Assembly: GCA_030998225.1 (NCBI GenBank)
Contig: JAPYXD010000581.1
Coordinates: 5,591,501-5,655,500 of the forward strand
DNA: 64,000 nt
Source: Diplolepis rosae
Lineage: Eukaryota; Arthropoda; Insecta; Hymenoptera; Diplolepididae
Reading direction: 5' to 3'
Positions 11,173 through 22,394 of the stretch are shown piece by piece (the first letter of the stretch is position 1; each line of letters begins with the position of its first letter). The notes under the pieces are model-generated. The model saw only the letters and a program-made list of their open reading frames with translations. It was not told where the DNA came from and did not search any database. A program made the translations under genes and the position numbers.

Positions 11173-11184
11173 ATGGTTTTCTCG

Positions 11185-13237
11185 TCATAAATAAAAATCA
11201 AAAATATCTGTAATTTGTATTTTTATTTTCAGAAAATATAGTTGCTTAGCACATTTTGCGTTGATTTTTGTACTACAAGATAATCGAACACTTTGTGGGG
11301 TCGAGATAGCTCTCTTCGGTGTTGTGTGAAAGTCTTCTCCAAATACATCCTTGCTGCTTCCTGCTTCTGGGATATCTTCTGATTCTTTTTTCTGGAGTAT
11401 AGATTAAAAGCATTTAATTTATATGAATATTTGAAATTTATTTCGTAGGTATTTTATCAAATAAATAAAAATAAATTTTATAAAATAAAACTCCAGTCAT
11501 ATGTTTCGCGAAATTGTGGTGGGAATTTCTGACATTGTGGAATTTGTATTGGCAATTCTCAGCTATTTTTTCATAAATAATCCTTTGTAATTTTATACTA
11601 TATATGTACTTGCATCTATATCTTCAGTAACATTTAGACAGAAGTACACTGCCGGTCGAAATTATTTGTTCACGTGTTGTTTCAGCTATTCCTAAAGTGT
11701 CTTAATTTTTATAATAACAAGTTGAAATTTTTTTCCCTATCATAAAATAAAAGTTAATAAAATTTTGCAAATAACAAATAAAACAAAATAAAAAATAATA
11801 AAATAAACTAAATAACAAAATTGAAGAAATTTTTTTTTCACAGAAAAATTTCTTCAATTTATATTGGAAAATACCATCTAGTTTTAAACAACGTTAGATT
11901 AATTCTAAATCCGAGGTTGATAAGGTCGATATAGTAGAGTTCCGTTGTCACGTACAGTGATACACTCTTCTAATGATCGACATAATCGACTGAAATGATT
12001 TAGAAAAATCAGAAAAAATAACAAAATGTTAATATTATAAAAAAATATTTCCGAAAACTTGAAATTTCAATCATTCTGAAAAATATTAACAACTCTGAAA
12101 TTAATTAAGATTTTTAAAAGTTTTTTGTCTCATTTAAATAGTAGGTTTTCATAGTATTTTGCTAACTAATCAAGATATTTTCAGATTTTTTTTCCTGGAT
12201 TCTACCCGGCGTCAAAAATGATACAAAAAGGTCATAAAATTTTAAAAATGTGTAGCTACTTACAAGAAATTTTTAAAAACCAATGTGTATCATATTTTAA
12301 TAAAATTTATAGATTACTGTCTTCATTTGTAAATTTTCAACATGTTTGTACTATGTTTGACCCCAGGGTAGAATCCAAAAAAAAAATTCTAAAAATTTCT
12401 TGATAAGTTAACAAAATACTATGAAGAGTAACCTTCAAAATGAGACCAGAAACGTTTAAAGGTCTTAATTAATTTCAGTGTTATTAATATTTATTGAAAA
12501 AGATCGAAATTTGACGTTTTTTGCAATATATTCTTATAAAATTATCATTTTGCCTTCAACTTGGGCTCACTAGATGCAAAATTTAAATAATTATAAAAAT
12601 TAAGACACTTTAAGAATAGCTAACACAGCAGGTGAATAAATAATTTTGACCGGTAGTGTATATACTACTTTTTTAGTTTGGTATCTCAAAATTACGTGCT
12701 AGAATTTTATTGTCATTCCTAAGGAAGTTTTAAATACTTAAAATACTTAATATAAAATACTTAAAATTTTAGAAATAAAGATCACTAATGAGGACTCTGA
12801 TCAGAGTCGAAAAGTTTGAAATTATATACAATATCGTATGAAATTAAAAATATTGTTACTTACGTGTGCAAACTGCACGCTACTTTCTTTAAAGTCTCGT
12901 GTGCCTTCTGCAGGTTTTTCTACTTCGGGAATGAAAATTTCGAAGTCTGATGGGGAAGAAACACTCGCCGGTTTAATGTTCACATCACTTCCACTCGACA
13001 CATCACTACACGACGGTAAATTTAACGACGGAAAAATGTCGATGACAAATAAAAAATTGTCTTTCTAGTACTTCGAGGTATCCTAACCTCGACAAGTAGG
13101 GATTTAAGCATGCTTCTATCCATCGTTGTCCGGCATTTTCTTTCTTCGGAAACCGATGAATTGACACATTGTTCTTCCGAACCCCTTTTGGAGGTACACC
13201 CACTCAGAGCACACTGAATTTCGTACTTCGAATTCAT
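11185..13237 (-). pseudogene. THAP-domain gene, two exons, frameshifted first exon
   Basis: Exon 1 (13237-12864) encodes a THAP C2CH zinc finger. It has the CALSGC pair near the start, then HRFPKKENAGQRWIEACLNP, then FICHRHF. Two frame changes are needed, one at the AAAAGGGG run near 13185 and one at the TTTTT run near 13030. After the second, a Ser/acidic linker reads to a GTAAGT donor at 12863. Exon 2 (11391-11185, acceptor CTCCAG) continues in phase 0 as KKESEDIPEAGSSKD...TPKRAIS...QLYFLKIKI and stops. THAP proteins bind DNA and include P-element-type transposases and host regulators. With no transposase domain visible, which kind this is cannot be told. Both shifts lie in homopolymers, so sequencing error is as likely as decay. 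The intron holds a Tc1-like MITE. Confidence 0.62.
11647..12659. mobile_element. Tc1/mariner-type hairpin MITE (CACTGCCGGTC ends)
   Basis: TA dinucleotides at 11645-11646 and 12660-12661 flank ends CACTGCCGGTCGAAATTATT and its complement AATAATTTTGACCGGTAGTG. About 75 bp of each tip match closely. Nearly the whole element folds back further in: ATTCTACCCGGCG near 12200 pairs with GGGTAGAATCC near 12367. It is non-coding and lies in the THAP-gene intron. Related termini occur at 39139-40560 and about 28970-29040. Confidence 0.85.
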
Positions 13238-13346
13238 TTTAAATGATTATAAAGCGAGATCGCGTACGAATTGTTGATACATGTATACAACAATGGCGGA
13301 ACTCATACGAAGCCGTTCCCTTTGCCGCACTCCGCTCGCTTCCGAC

Positions 13347-13382
13347 AACTAGCGCCGCGTACACCACCGCACATGAACTATC
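13347..13382 (+). repeat. 36-bp direct repeat, copy B
   Basis: Matches 10937-10972 in the same orientation. It lies between the region upstream of the THAP start codon and the LINE 5' fragment at 13388. Confidence 0.75.
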
Positions 13383-13387
13383 CTACG

Positions 13388-14512
13388 GGGACACCCAATA
13401 CATTAGAGGTCGACCTGCCCTGTTCACGGCATAGGTGGGAGATGTATTCCCCTTCCCTTTCTTGGGAATCCAATCCTTGGGGGGAGAAGGCGCAACCCTC
13501 TTCTCCCCCTTTTTCAGCTTTTTTGGAGTATATCCCAGAGACGCAGAGCGCGGTCTCCTGCTTTCTAGTAGGCACTTGTGGGTGTTAAGCATACCGCTCA
13601 ACACCTCAATTGCCTCATTTACCGAATCTTTTACAAAGCCAGGGTTATTCCTCAGCATACCCTGTTGGATAACGCTGATGGCCCTTGCTGACCTTTCCAT
13701 CTTTTCATTCTGCTCCTTCAGGAGCTGGAGGACGTCCTTCCATCCCTCAGCTCCAGAAGAAGCACCCGAGTCCACTTTCCCCACAGTTTTTAATTGTGAT
13801 TCCATAAATCTGTTTACCAGCGCATCGTGCGTAGAGGAGCGGGTCGGGATAGTTGGGAACGGGTTTACCCTCGGACCGAAGTCCTACCCCAGTTCCCTGA
13901 GGTCCAATCTCAGCTGAGCCGGTCCCGGAATACACGGACAGACCGGACTCGCTCGTAGCAACACAGGCTCCGACACCTGTGTTTAATACGCACTAACTGA
14001 TGAAGGTCCCCAAGGGCCCTACGGAAACCATTGTTTGGACTGTTGTTGGTCACAAACTGCGGAGGCCTTGCAGTGTCCCCCAGGAGATTCCATCCATCAA
14101 TTCACTCTGTGCCTCATTTAAGAGAGAGCCCGTCTATAAGTTCTTCTCTCACATTCGAAGGACACATATCATAGTCATGCGACGCTGACATTCATTCAGT
14201 TCACTCATTTCTCACAGGCACTCGCAGACTCATTCTCAGCGCCGCTACCTGGGGCATACATCCTTCTCCATACATGGGGATAGACGCGTCTATAGCGTCC
14301 CCTGCTTTCAACCTGGGATAGACGCGTTTATAGGGCACCCTTCACGCAATGGGAAGATGTCCGTGTATAAAGACTCCTGAATTTGATCACCGGTTCATCG
14401 GGACAGTTCAACCTCCATGACCCGAGGGCAGTCTGCTAAGCCTCCCCACCCATCCTTTTTTGGCGTAGCCAAGAAAAGGACTTCGTCAGGGTACCAGTCC
14501 GAGGAGAGGAAT
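13388..14512 (-). pseudogene. R1-clade LINE 5' UTR and ORF1 N-terminus
   Basis: The minus strand starts near 14512 with a GC-rich 5' UTR containing repeated TATAGACGCGTCTAT words. It enters ORF1 at 13805, with a coiled-coil-like N-terminus (WKDVLQLLKEQNEKMERSAR) and a Lys/Arg/Pro-rich stretch. The frame stays open to 13383. ORF1 of these LINEs is an RNA-binding gag-like protein. The zinc knuckles and all of ORF2 are absent here. A second, internally deleted copy of the same 5' end is at 41225-42481 on the plus strand. Confidence 0.8.
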
Positions 14513-15539
14513 TATTAACAAATTGAGAATTTTGTTATCTTGAACATAACCATCTGAAGCTCCAAGGTTTTTTGAGTTTGTTGATAAAATTTCAGACTAT
14601 TCCGGACAAATTTGTACGAAAAACAGCGAGTTGATTGTAAAACATCGATTGATTTCGTAGATTACAAAAATATATTATATATTACATATTATATATATAT
14701 ACATATATATATTATATACATATTATTTATTACAAATATATCTAAATAATTTTTCTGTCCTGAAAAAATATACAACTGTGCAAGTTTCATGTTTTCTTCA
14801 CATGACCCGTGTAGAAATTTCTCTACCTGTCTTCTGTTGAGGTTAGATTTTAATGAATCCTGGCCAGAGTTTAAAGAAATTACCTCTTAGAATATACCAA
14901 TAATTTTATCACTTTTTGTATAGATCTTACCATCATTGTATATTATCAAAATTTAAAACTTTAAAATTATTAAGCTCTTTTCTATTTGAGCAAAAAAGCA
15001 ATTAAATGAAATAGAATTTTCAAGAACACAATACATAATTCTTTTCTTTCGAAATTTCTACACATGAAGTGATGCTCTCGTAACTATACAAAAGAAATTG
15101 GTTACCCCTATAAAATTCTTTGGTTGCACAAACTAAATGGTTTAACAACAATTTTTTAATTGTCCCGACAAAACTTTCTGTTAACTGCATAGTAATCAAC
15201 TTTTTTCGTTGAGACAACTAAATTTTTGATGACACAACCAAACAATTTTTTCAGTGACGAACATAATTCAGTTAATTTATTTTCTGAATAGAGCCAACTA
15301 ATTATGCTCTACCAATGAACAATTCAAAAGTCATTCAACTATCACAAACATTTTATTAAATAAAAAATAGAACATTTTTGCGTCAATTTATTATTCATTC
15401 GAATAGTTCTTGACAAATAAAAACTATTTCTCAACTACACATATGTTGAGAAATAACTTCTTTCAGAGGTATCAAATAAATAAAAGTTAATCCTTTTTTT
15501 TTAGTGCCCTTGTTACTCCTCCAGCTATAAAACACCATA
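14513..15539. other. No gene; AT-rich sequence with a TA microsatellite
   Basis: A TA/ATAT run occupies about 14668-14730. The remainder is AT-rich with short frames lacking any recognised protein. Confidence 0.45.
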
Positions 15540-17240
15540 TTAGATTGACGTCGAAAGTTCAAATATCTGAGTCATGTAGCTCTTATTTGTTGAAATCACG
15601 CGAATAAAATGTATATACACATAAAAATACGAAAAAAACGTAAGAATACAAAATTATTTGTTCCAATAAAATCTACAAATTATGTCTGACGCAGTTTCTG
15701 ATAAAATGTGTATTTTTCATTCCAATTCAAAAAAATATCATTAAAATTCAAAAATTCCATTTTTTAGACAAAATATGAGATTTCAATAAAACATTCAGAT
15801 GGGAAATTATTTGCCTTAATAAGGTCTATAAATTCTCTTAAGGAAATTTGTTAACGAGATGGATATTTTGTGTTTTGATTTTTAAACACTATTGTAAGTG
15901 AAGAATTCCATTTTTTAACAAAAATATGCGGGATACGAAATAAGCGTTAATATGCATAATCGTTTTCATAGCGCCTCCTTTGAAAATCCGATTTTCGGTA
16001 CCTGTAGAGGGGGTTGAAACTACGATTTTCAACCCTAGGGTTGAAAGTCGCTGTTTCAACCCGCTCCACAGGTACAGCCAATCAGATTCTCAAAAGAGTT
16101 GCTATGAAAAATAGTATACATTACTCGAAACAAAACACAGCGAAAGCATTTCGTGTGATTGCAGCCCTCGTTTCACTCGGACAGCAAACTTCACACTCAT
16201 GCAATCGCTCTGTTTCGCCCCTTGTAATGTAATATACTATTGTTTTAATAAAATCTACGATTTTTTTTGGAGATATTTGGGAAATAAATTATTTTAATTA
16301 TATAATTTTTTACATTCTCATCATGGATAAGAAGGTATTAGTTTCATGTGAAAAATGACTTTCGAAATTTTCATCAAATCTTTCCGTTTTGAGACCCCCT
16401 GAGTCAGAAAAAGTGGTTTTTACGAAATTGTCTGTCTGTCTGTAGTAGGTCGTATACTTGATAACTCTCGATAGAATTATCAGATTGAATTGAGCTTGGG
16501 CACACTTTATCGGAGCCGAAAAAGTAAGGACAAGTTCGTTAACCAGACATATCCAACCAAAATTGAGGAAACTAGACCATTTTTTGTGTTTTTGAAAAAA
16601 ACTTTTTGAATAAATCAAAAATTCTAATACTGGTTTTTGATAGTGCTCATAAATGTCTACAAATTATCATCATAACATTCTTTGATTAAACCAGAATTAG
16701 AAATGTTACAGCATGTTAAAACTTGAAGCAAGTTAATATCAAAATTCCATTTTCCAGTTGAATTGTACGAGATATGAAAAAAAGTTAGCATACAAAATTA
16801 TTTTCTACATTAAGATCTACAAACTTGAATTGCAACATTTTTTCATAAGATGTATATTTTTCTTTGTAATTTAAAAAAATACTATTGAAAATCCAAAATT
16901 CAATACTCATCAAGGCACTTTTCGACAGAATGTATATTTTATGTTTTGATTATAAGAAACACTATTGGAAAAATTCCATTTCTTAGCCTAAATATGTGAT
17001 ATGTTTATTAAAAAGTTACTGGAATGTATACAGAAAATCGAGCGCGAAGCGTGAGTGTCATATGAGAATGTGTTCCTTAAGGCCGATAGAGCCTTAAGTG
17101 AATTGAATTTCCTGTTTCACTTAAACTCAAAAAGAAATTTAGTGACTTTCAGAAAATGTGTAATTTACATCATTTGTAATATTATAAAATTGATTTGAGC
17201 TTCAGTATAAAATTATAAGAAATAAGCTTAAATGTATACG
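15540..17240. repeat. Degenerate tandem array related to the 3-kb foldback arms
   Basis: Units share AAAATTCCATTTTT, followed by a nATATGnGATA block, an AAGTTA block and an AAGATCTA-like block. Occurrences start near 15757, 15904, 16742 and 16974. The last unit runs into a GAGCGCGAAGCGTGAG block, the counterpart of GAGCACGGGTTTCGCG at 4170. Two elements interrupt it: the foldback at 15965-16240 and a TCTGTCTGTC-containing repeat at 16310-16640. Confidence 0.6.
15965..16240. repeat. Foldback repeat with CAACCCTAGGGTTGAAA core
   Basis: A palindromic core (GGGTTGAAAC ... CAACCCTAGGGTTGAAA ... GTTTCAACCC) is flanked by GGTACCTGTAGAG and CCACAGGTACAG. It is followed by a block ending TTTCGCCCCTTGTAATGTAAT. 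The family also occurs at 33360-33770, as several palindromic units, and at 31300-31525. Frames inside it are repeat by-products. Confidence 0.75.
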
Positions 17241-17412
17241 AAGAGCATAAGACCGAGCGCTAAGTGCGAGGTCCAAAAAGAAGCAAGCAAGCTGCGCGCA
17301 ATGAGAATGTGTCCGCGAAGCGGGCAGATTTTTTTTATTGCAAATATAGCTCTAATGGATATAAAGTAAAAAATCAAGCGCGAATATCATCATGAGAATG
17401 TGTTTCTTAAGA
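17241..17412. repeat. Continuation of the foldback-arm-related repeat
   Basis: Contains further GAGAATGTGT and GAGCGC blocks, diverged copies of the arm sequence near 4180. It is interrupted on the right by the insertion at 17413. Confidence 0.5.
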
Positions 17413-18069
17413 GGTTTCATCACATTTTCAAAAAATGATTTTTTTTTATCGCATAAAAAAGTCTCTCAGGGTTCTAAGAATGATGCCCAATAGGTTTTTC
17501 GTGGGGGCGGGGCACAGCAGATTAGAGGTATATCAAAATTATAGTACATTTTACGTTATTAAAACTTGAAACACGTTTTTTCTCGAAACTGACTTTTTCA
17601 CATCGGCAAGACACGCCATTTCAATAATTTTCAACCGATTGACACAAATCTTGTTTTAAACAAAATATTATTTAAATATCTAGTGGAGTATGGTCGCTTT
17701 TTTGGGCGAAAAACTAGTTTTATATTCAATCGCTCACCATTTTTGCAAATATGAATATTTTTTATAATCTTGGGTACTTCACTGGGCAATCTTATAAACA
17801 TTAGGAAAACATTTGTTTTTTTTTTTTGCTCCTGGTGCGAATCTCAATTTTTAGAATGTTTTGCAGCTGACCTCTAAAAAAATTTTTTTTTTTTTGGACG
17901 TCAATACTCAGCCGCCATTCTGTATTTCTTAACAAATAAAATTTTGTTGCAAAGTTGATAAATTATACATTATTATTCTATAAATTTTAATTCCGTCACG
18001 TTTTTTTATCTGCCTGAAAATAAATCATAAAAATGACACTATTTTTGGAGGCTCAAAGGTGATGAAACC
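17413..18069. mobile_element. ~650-bp MITE with GGTTTCATCAC ends
   Basis: Left end GGTTTCATCAC and right end GTGATGAAACC are exact 11-bp inverted repeats. They interrupt a repeat whose other copies continue uninterrupted (GTGTTCCTTAAGGCCGATAGAG near 17070). The flanking octamers CTTAAGAG and CCTTATGG could be a decayed 8-bp duplication. It is non-coding and carries long T runs. Confidence 0.6.
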
Positions 18070-18683
18070 CCTTATGGCCGATAGAGAATTAAATAAATTG
18101 AATTTCCTTTCTCATTTGAAATGAAAACCAAATTTAGTAACTTTGAAACAATGTTATTCATATTTAGAATATTATAATTATTTACTAAAAATCTTGCAAA
18201 GTTTCTTTCAGAGAAATGAAAACAGAGAGTTATAGACAATTACAAATAAATTTCATTTTTCATGTAATATGGGTAAAATATTTTGTATTTTTATAGTATA
18301 TTTGATTGAATTCATAATATAAATAGTTTTCATTAATAGTATTCTTATAATAAGTAAGAAAATTCCAAATCTACGTGGTTTTTATCTACTTTACCATTTT
18401 CCAAATTTTGAAAATAATTTCAAATTAATTAGGTGAGTTTGAAATTTTTTTCACTGCCTACATTATCGGAGGTTCACTCGTCGCGTATCAGATACGATAC
18501 GTTGTCAACAGGTGTCCTATTTTATGTATGTTTTATGTATTTTCTGGCTCAAAAAATCAAAACAATTTGTATTGCTTATTTTTAAAGTAAATACTTTTAA
18601 CAATATTTCTGCAAAATTTCATCGAGATCGAGGCACTAGAACCTAAGATACGGCCGTTCATAGCGCGCAGTTTCTGGAACTAC
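18070..18683. other. End of the interrupted repeat, then AT-rich DNA
   Basis: 18070-18180 continues the repeat seen at 17080-17230 (GGCCGATAGAG ... TTGAATTTCC). The rest contains no gene or pairing that I can see. Confidence 0.4.
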
Positions 18684-19099
18684 TTAACCCTCCGTTACCA
18701 AACATATGAGGGATTCCCTCAGTGGGGTCAGTTTTTTCGAAATAACTTCTAATTTACGCTTCACACAGTCTGGTCCGTTTGAATACCTTTCCACGAATTA
18801 TTCCTGAAGCCTTTTTAGCAATAAAAAATGTTCAAGTAGAATACTCATTCAATAATCACTTTTCAAAACCAAAGGTGACGTGAATTCTGAGGGAACCCCT
18901 CCAGTTTGGCTTTCGTGCAATGGAAATAGCTTGAGTTCTAGAGCGCGGTGTTGCCACATTTAGTCGCAACATTTGGCAACACTGCAGATGTTCTAACACG
19001 CAAAGGGAAATCCTCTAGAGTTTGGTAACCGTGTAACAATTTTTAAGTTTGAGTTTGGTAACCGTGTAACAATTTTTAAGTTTGGTAACGGAGGGTTAA
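18684..19099. mobile_element. piggyBac-like MITE with TTAA target duplication
   Basis: TTAA at 18684-18687 is followed by CCCTCCGTTACCAAAC, and the right end reads GTTTGGTAACGGAGGG followed by TTAA at 19096-19099. CCC...GGG ends with a TTAA duplication are diagnostic of the piggyBac type. The 416-bp element is non-coding. Near its right end a ~31-bp unit (GAGTTTGGTAACCGTGTAAC...) is tandemly duplicated. A diverged inverted relative occupies 45486-45740. Confidence 0.88.
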
Positions 19100-19654
19100 T
19101 ATCCACCTAAAACTTTAAACGGGATTATCTCGGAATCGTATTTTTGAAAAAATTCCATCGCGATGAGCACGATATCTCGCTAACCACTACATCGATCAAT
19201 TTAAAATTTGGAGGGGTTCCTGGAATGCAAAAAAATTTTGGTATTTCCTTTTTCTTTCCAAGTTATTCGAGTTTGAAGCGTGCGGCGTACGCGCTGAATC
19301 GCGCGCTGCGTACACTCTCGATTGCGCGCTGCATACTCGATCGCGCTTTGAAAACCTGTAAACTATATGACAGAATTATTTATTCGAAAGCAATACCGTA
19401 GCCATAGATTTTTGTTTTAAAAAAATCATTTTGTGTACACAGTTGCAACCGAACATAAAGTATCTTCTGAAAAGATTTTGCACGCGAGGTTGCCATCAGT
19501 TCCCGGTACGTAGCTGTGAAATTGACGTGTTTTCGAGATCTGTTTTGCGGCCAAGTATCGCGATTCAAGTAATTTTTTTTGCTTGACGTTGTTCGGTATA
19601 CAAACTAAAGGGGATAGTTTTAAAATAGTCCTTTGCCCATGCATAGAATTTTAT
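19100..19654. other. No gene recognised upstream of the gypsy element
   Basis: There is no LTR here. A GC-rich patch at 19275-19345 repeats CGCGCTG/ATCGCGC words about every 20-25 bases. The sequence just before 19655 (TTTATTTACAG) looks like a splice acceptor, but nothing upstream supports an exon. Confidence 0.4.
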
Positions 19655-20023
19655 TTACAGCCTGAGCCGAATTACTCAAAGTCAACGAAATATCCCTCAA
19701 TTAATAACCCCTCAAACAATTCAATGCCTCTGCAACAAAGACTACAATTATTCTGTAGTTACTGCAAAAATGCAGGGCACCTAGAAACCCAATGCTATAG
19801 CAAACAAAAAAATTTTCAAAGGGGCAATTCCACCAATCGACCACAGGACCAAGTGAACCAGCTACAGGTACAAAATACGAACAAAGAGAATCCCGAGGAA
19901 AACTACGAGAGCCACAAGAGTTACAGCCAAGAGGCCATAGACACAGAATATCTGCTATCGCCGGACGACTATATTCAATCAGAAGACAACTACACGGAAT
20001 CAGAGGACCAGCTAAATTACTAG
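19655..20023 (+). pseudogene. gag: gypsy gag C-terminus with CCHC zinc knuckle
   Basis: The frame contains CSYCKNAGHLETQC, a C-x2-C-x4-H-x4-C knuckle that binds RNA in nucleocapsid-type proteins. A polar Asn/Gln/Glu-rich tail follows, ending at 20023. Capsid sequences expected upstream are absent. The protease coding sequence starts in a different frame just before this stop, consistent with the usual gag-pol frameshift arrangement. Confidence 0.75.
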
Positions 20024-21193
20024 TGGACAGCGGATCCTCCTTAAACCTAATATAAAAAAAAACTACTCAAGGAAAACCAGCCTCGCGAACAAATGATAAC
20101 GAAATTCGCGATGGGACATAACCAACATGAAGCTAAGAAAGTAACTCTTCTTAAATTTCAGGGCAAATGGCATACTTTTATCATTGTACCAAACGAATTT
20201 CCCCTACCCGAAGACGGAATAATAGGCATCCCATTTTTGCATGCGTACGAATTTAATCTATCTAACAAAAATCTTCAGCTCAACAATAAAGTATATTCAC
20301 TCGAATGTTACTGAATTATTATCCCCAAAAATTCAATAAAAATGATCACATTAGAAATAAGTAGAAGAGAAGGATATGTGATCATCGAGAATAATCCCTA
20401 CATACCTGATTCCATTTACCGAATTCACAATTCACCAATTCTCGTTCCTATTAGTAACGATACCGAGAACGAGCTAAGATTGTCTGACGACGACATAAGC
20501 TTCGAATATGTTACCTCGCTTCCAGCACGGAAAGAACAAATAAATTACATCACCCACGAAGAACTTAGTGCACGGCTGCAATTGTTAACAGAAAATCTAA
20601 GGCTACTAAGTTTGAATTACCCGATTGCTAAACCAGCCTCACAAAGCCTAATAGTAGCGAACGGAGAATCAGTAGAAATAATAGGACGAGTAGTCATTCC
20701 TATTATGATTAGTAAGGATGTTAAACATATGTCGTTTCGACTAGTCCCTAAATTAAAATCTACAAGCATTTTGGGGACAGACATGATTAAAAACCTTAAA
20801 ATGACCCTAAATTATGATACCCAAACTTGGTGGCTACCAGGTAGTCCACCAACTCGCTTTCAAATGGAGGCAAGGCCTCTTTCCCTACCTAAACCAATCA
20901 TAGAAAATACTACATCGGACAGGAAAAAAGGAACAAAAACAAGTAAGAAAGATGGTAACGAGATAAGCGAAAATAAAATGAATCATAAAATTCAAAACAG
21001 CGTAGACAATCGGATTAAGTCAGAAACCAAAGGTATAGAAAATAATAACAAAGAATTAAAACCGAAATCCAGGGGAAAAATAAAATTGAAAAGCGAAAGA
21101 GAAAATAGTAAAACCATAGTAGGAAAACAACCCCTTACAAAAAAATTCCGAGCTTGTTCAGCATACCTATACACAACAGATTCCAAATCCTAG
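20024..21193 (+). pseudogene. pol: gypsy protease and connecting region, interrupted
   Basis: Just after the gag stop, in another frame, the aspartic-protease motif LLVDSGSSLNLI is read. It is followed at once by a stop at about 20051, then by the protease C-terminus at 20093-20314 (GIIGIPFLHAYEF). A second open stretch, 20342-21193, carries a further SILGTDMIKNL element and a very basic Lys/Glu-rich C-terminal half. Breaks between the three pieces rule out a single polyprotein. Confidence 0.65.
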
Positions 21194-21314
21194 AAAACCT
21201 CAACCTACAAACTCAGGATAGTAACTAAAATCGAGAAAATAAGATAAATAATCGAGACAATAAGGACAGGAATTTTTTATAATAGCGAATTACCAGAAGA
21301 GTTAAAAAAGGATC

Positions 21315-22178
21315 TTGATAAAAAAAGAATCTAGAAAAACTCGACTTTCTAACAAAACAACCGAGATTAGAAATAAGAACTCGCGGATTAATTTTAAAAA
21401 TAGGGCAATCTTATTAAGTAATATAGGGGGCAAACCCAGTAAGCAGGTTGAACCAAAAAAGAACGTAACGGAAGTATGCGAAGGTATTGTTGAACTGAAT
21501 GAAAGACAACAAGCGAAATTAGAAGAAATTGTAATAAGTAAAATACCGGAAATAGGAACAGAATTAAAACAAACAGAATATAAAATAGATGTTCAGGGCC
21601 ATGATCCTATCAAGCAAAGATTCTATCATGTAAGCCCTAAAGGGGTAAGAGAAGAAATAAACGAGGATATAGACGAAATGTTAAAACAAGGAATAATAGA
21701 ACCTTCTTGTTCCGATTGGTCGAACCCAATCGTCATGATAAAAAAACCAAATGGAGAGTACAGATTTTGCCTTGATTTTAGAAAAGTAAATAAAATTACC
21801 AAAAAAAAATCGTACCCAATTCCACAAATGAAGGAAATCCTGGATACCCTACGATCAGTCAAATCTATCTCAAAAATATATTTAAAATCAGCATATTTAC
21901 AGATACCATTAGAGGAAAATTCTAAACTAATTACAGCATTCACAGTTCCTGGAAAGGGTATGTACCAATTCAAACGGATGCCGTTTGTTCTTACCAATGC
22001 TCCGGGAACTTTCCAGAGACTAATGGATAAAACTATTACTCCAGATTTAAAGCCAAACGTTTTTTGTTACTTAAACGATATAATCATTGTTACGCAAAAT
22101 TTTGATGATCACCTGAAATATTTGAATCTCGTATTGGATGAAATTAAAAAAAGCAAATTTAACAATAGGACTAAGTAA
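21315..22178 (+). pseudogene. pol: gypsy reverse transcriptase with altered catalytic residues
   Basis: An 864-bp open frame covers RT fingers and palm: WSNPIVMIKKPNGEYRFCLD, FRKVNKITKKKSYPIP, the polymerase motif A region, and the motif C region. In motif A the expected Asp before LKSAY is Tyr (KIYLKSAY), and motif C reads YLND instead of YxDD, so two of the three catalytic Asp residues appear lost. The frame shifts just after 22178; the thumb continues in another frame to about 22320. This is a relic, not an enzyme. Confidence 0.85.
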
Positions 22179-22394
22179 ATGTGAATTCGGTTGTTCAGAA
22201 ATCAAATACCTTGGTTTTAAAGTTAACGAAAAAGGACTTCAAATTGACGATGATACGATTCAATCAATCTTGGAATTCCCATACCCAAAAATATCAAACA
22301 GTTACAACGATTAATAGGAATGGCAAGATGGTAAAGAAGGTTGATACGACACTTTGCGGAAATAATAGAACCATTAAATAGACTATTAAAAAAG

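Noticed and set aside
12838..13068. Plus-strand frame starting with a signal-peptide-like stretch
   Set aside because: It is the antisense of THAP-gene exon 1 and its splice donor; the minus strand carries the conserved motifs.
16310..16618. 102-codon minus-strand frame with a TDNF...SDSGG stretch
   Set aside because: It lies in a TCTGTCTGTC-bearing interspersed repeat; there is no domain, promoter or splice support.
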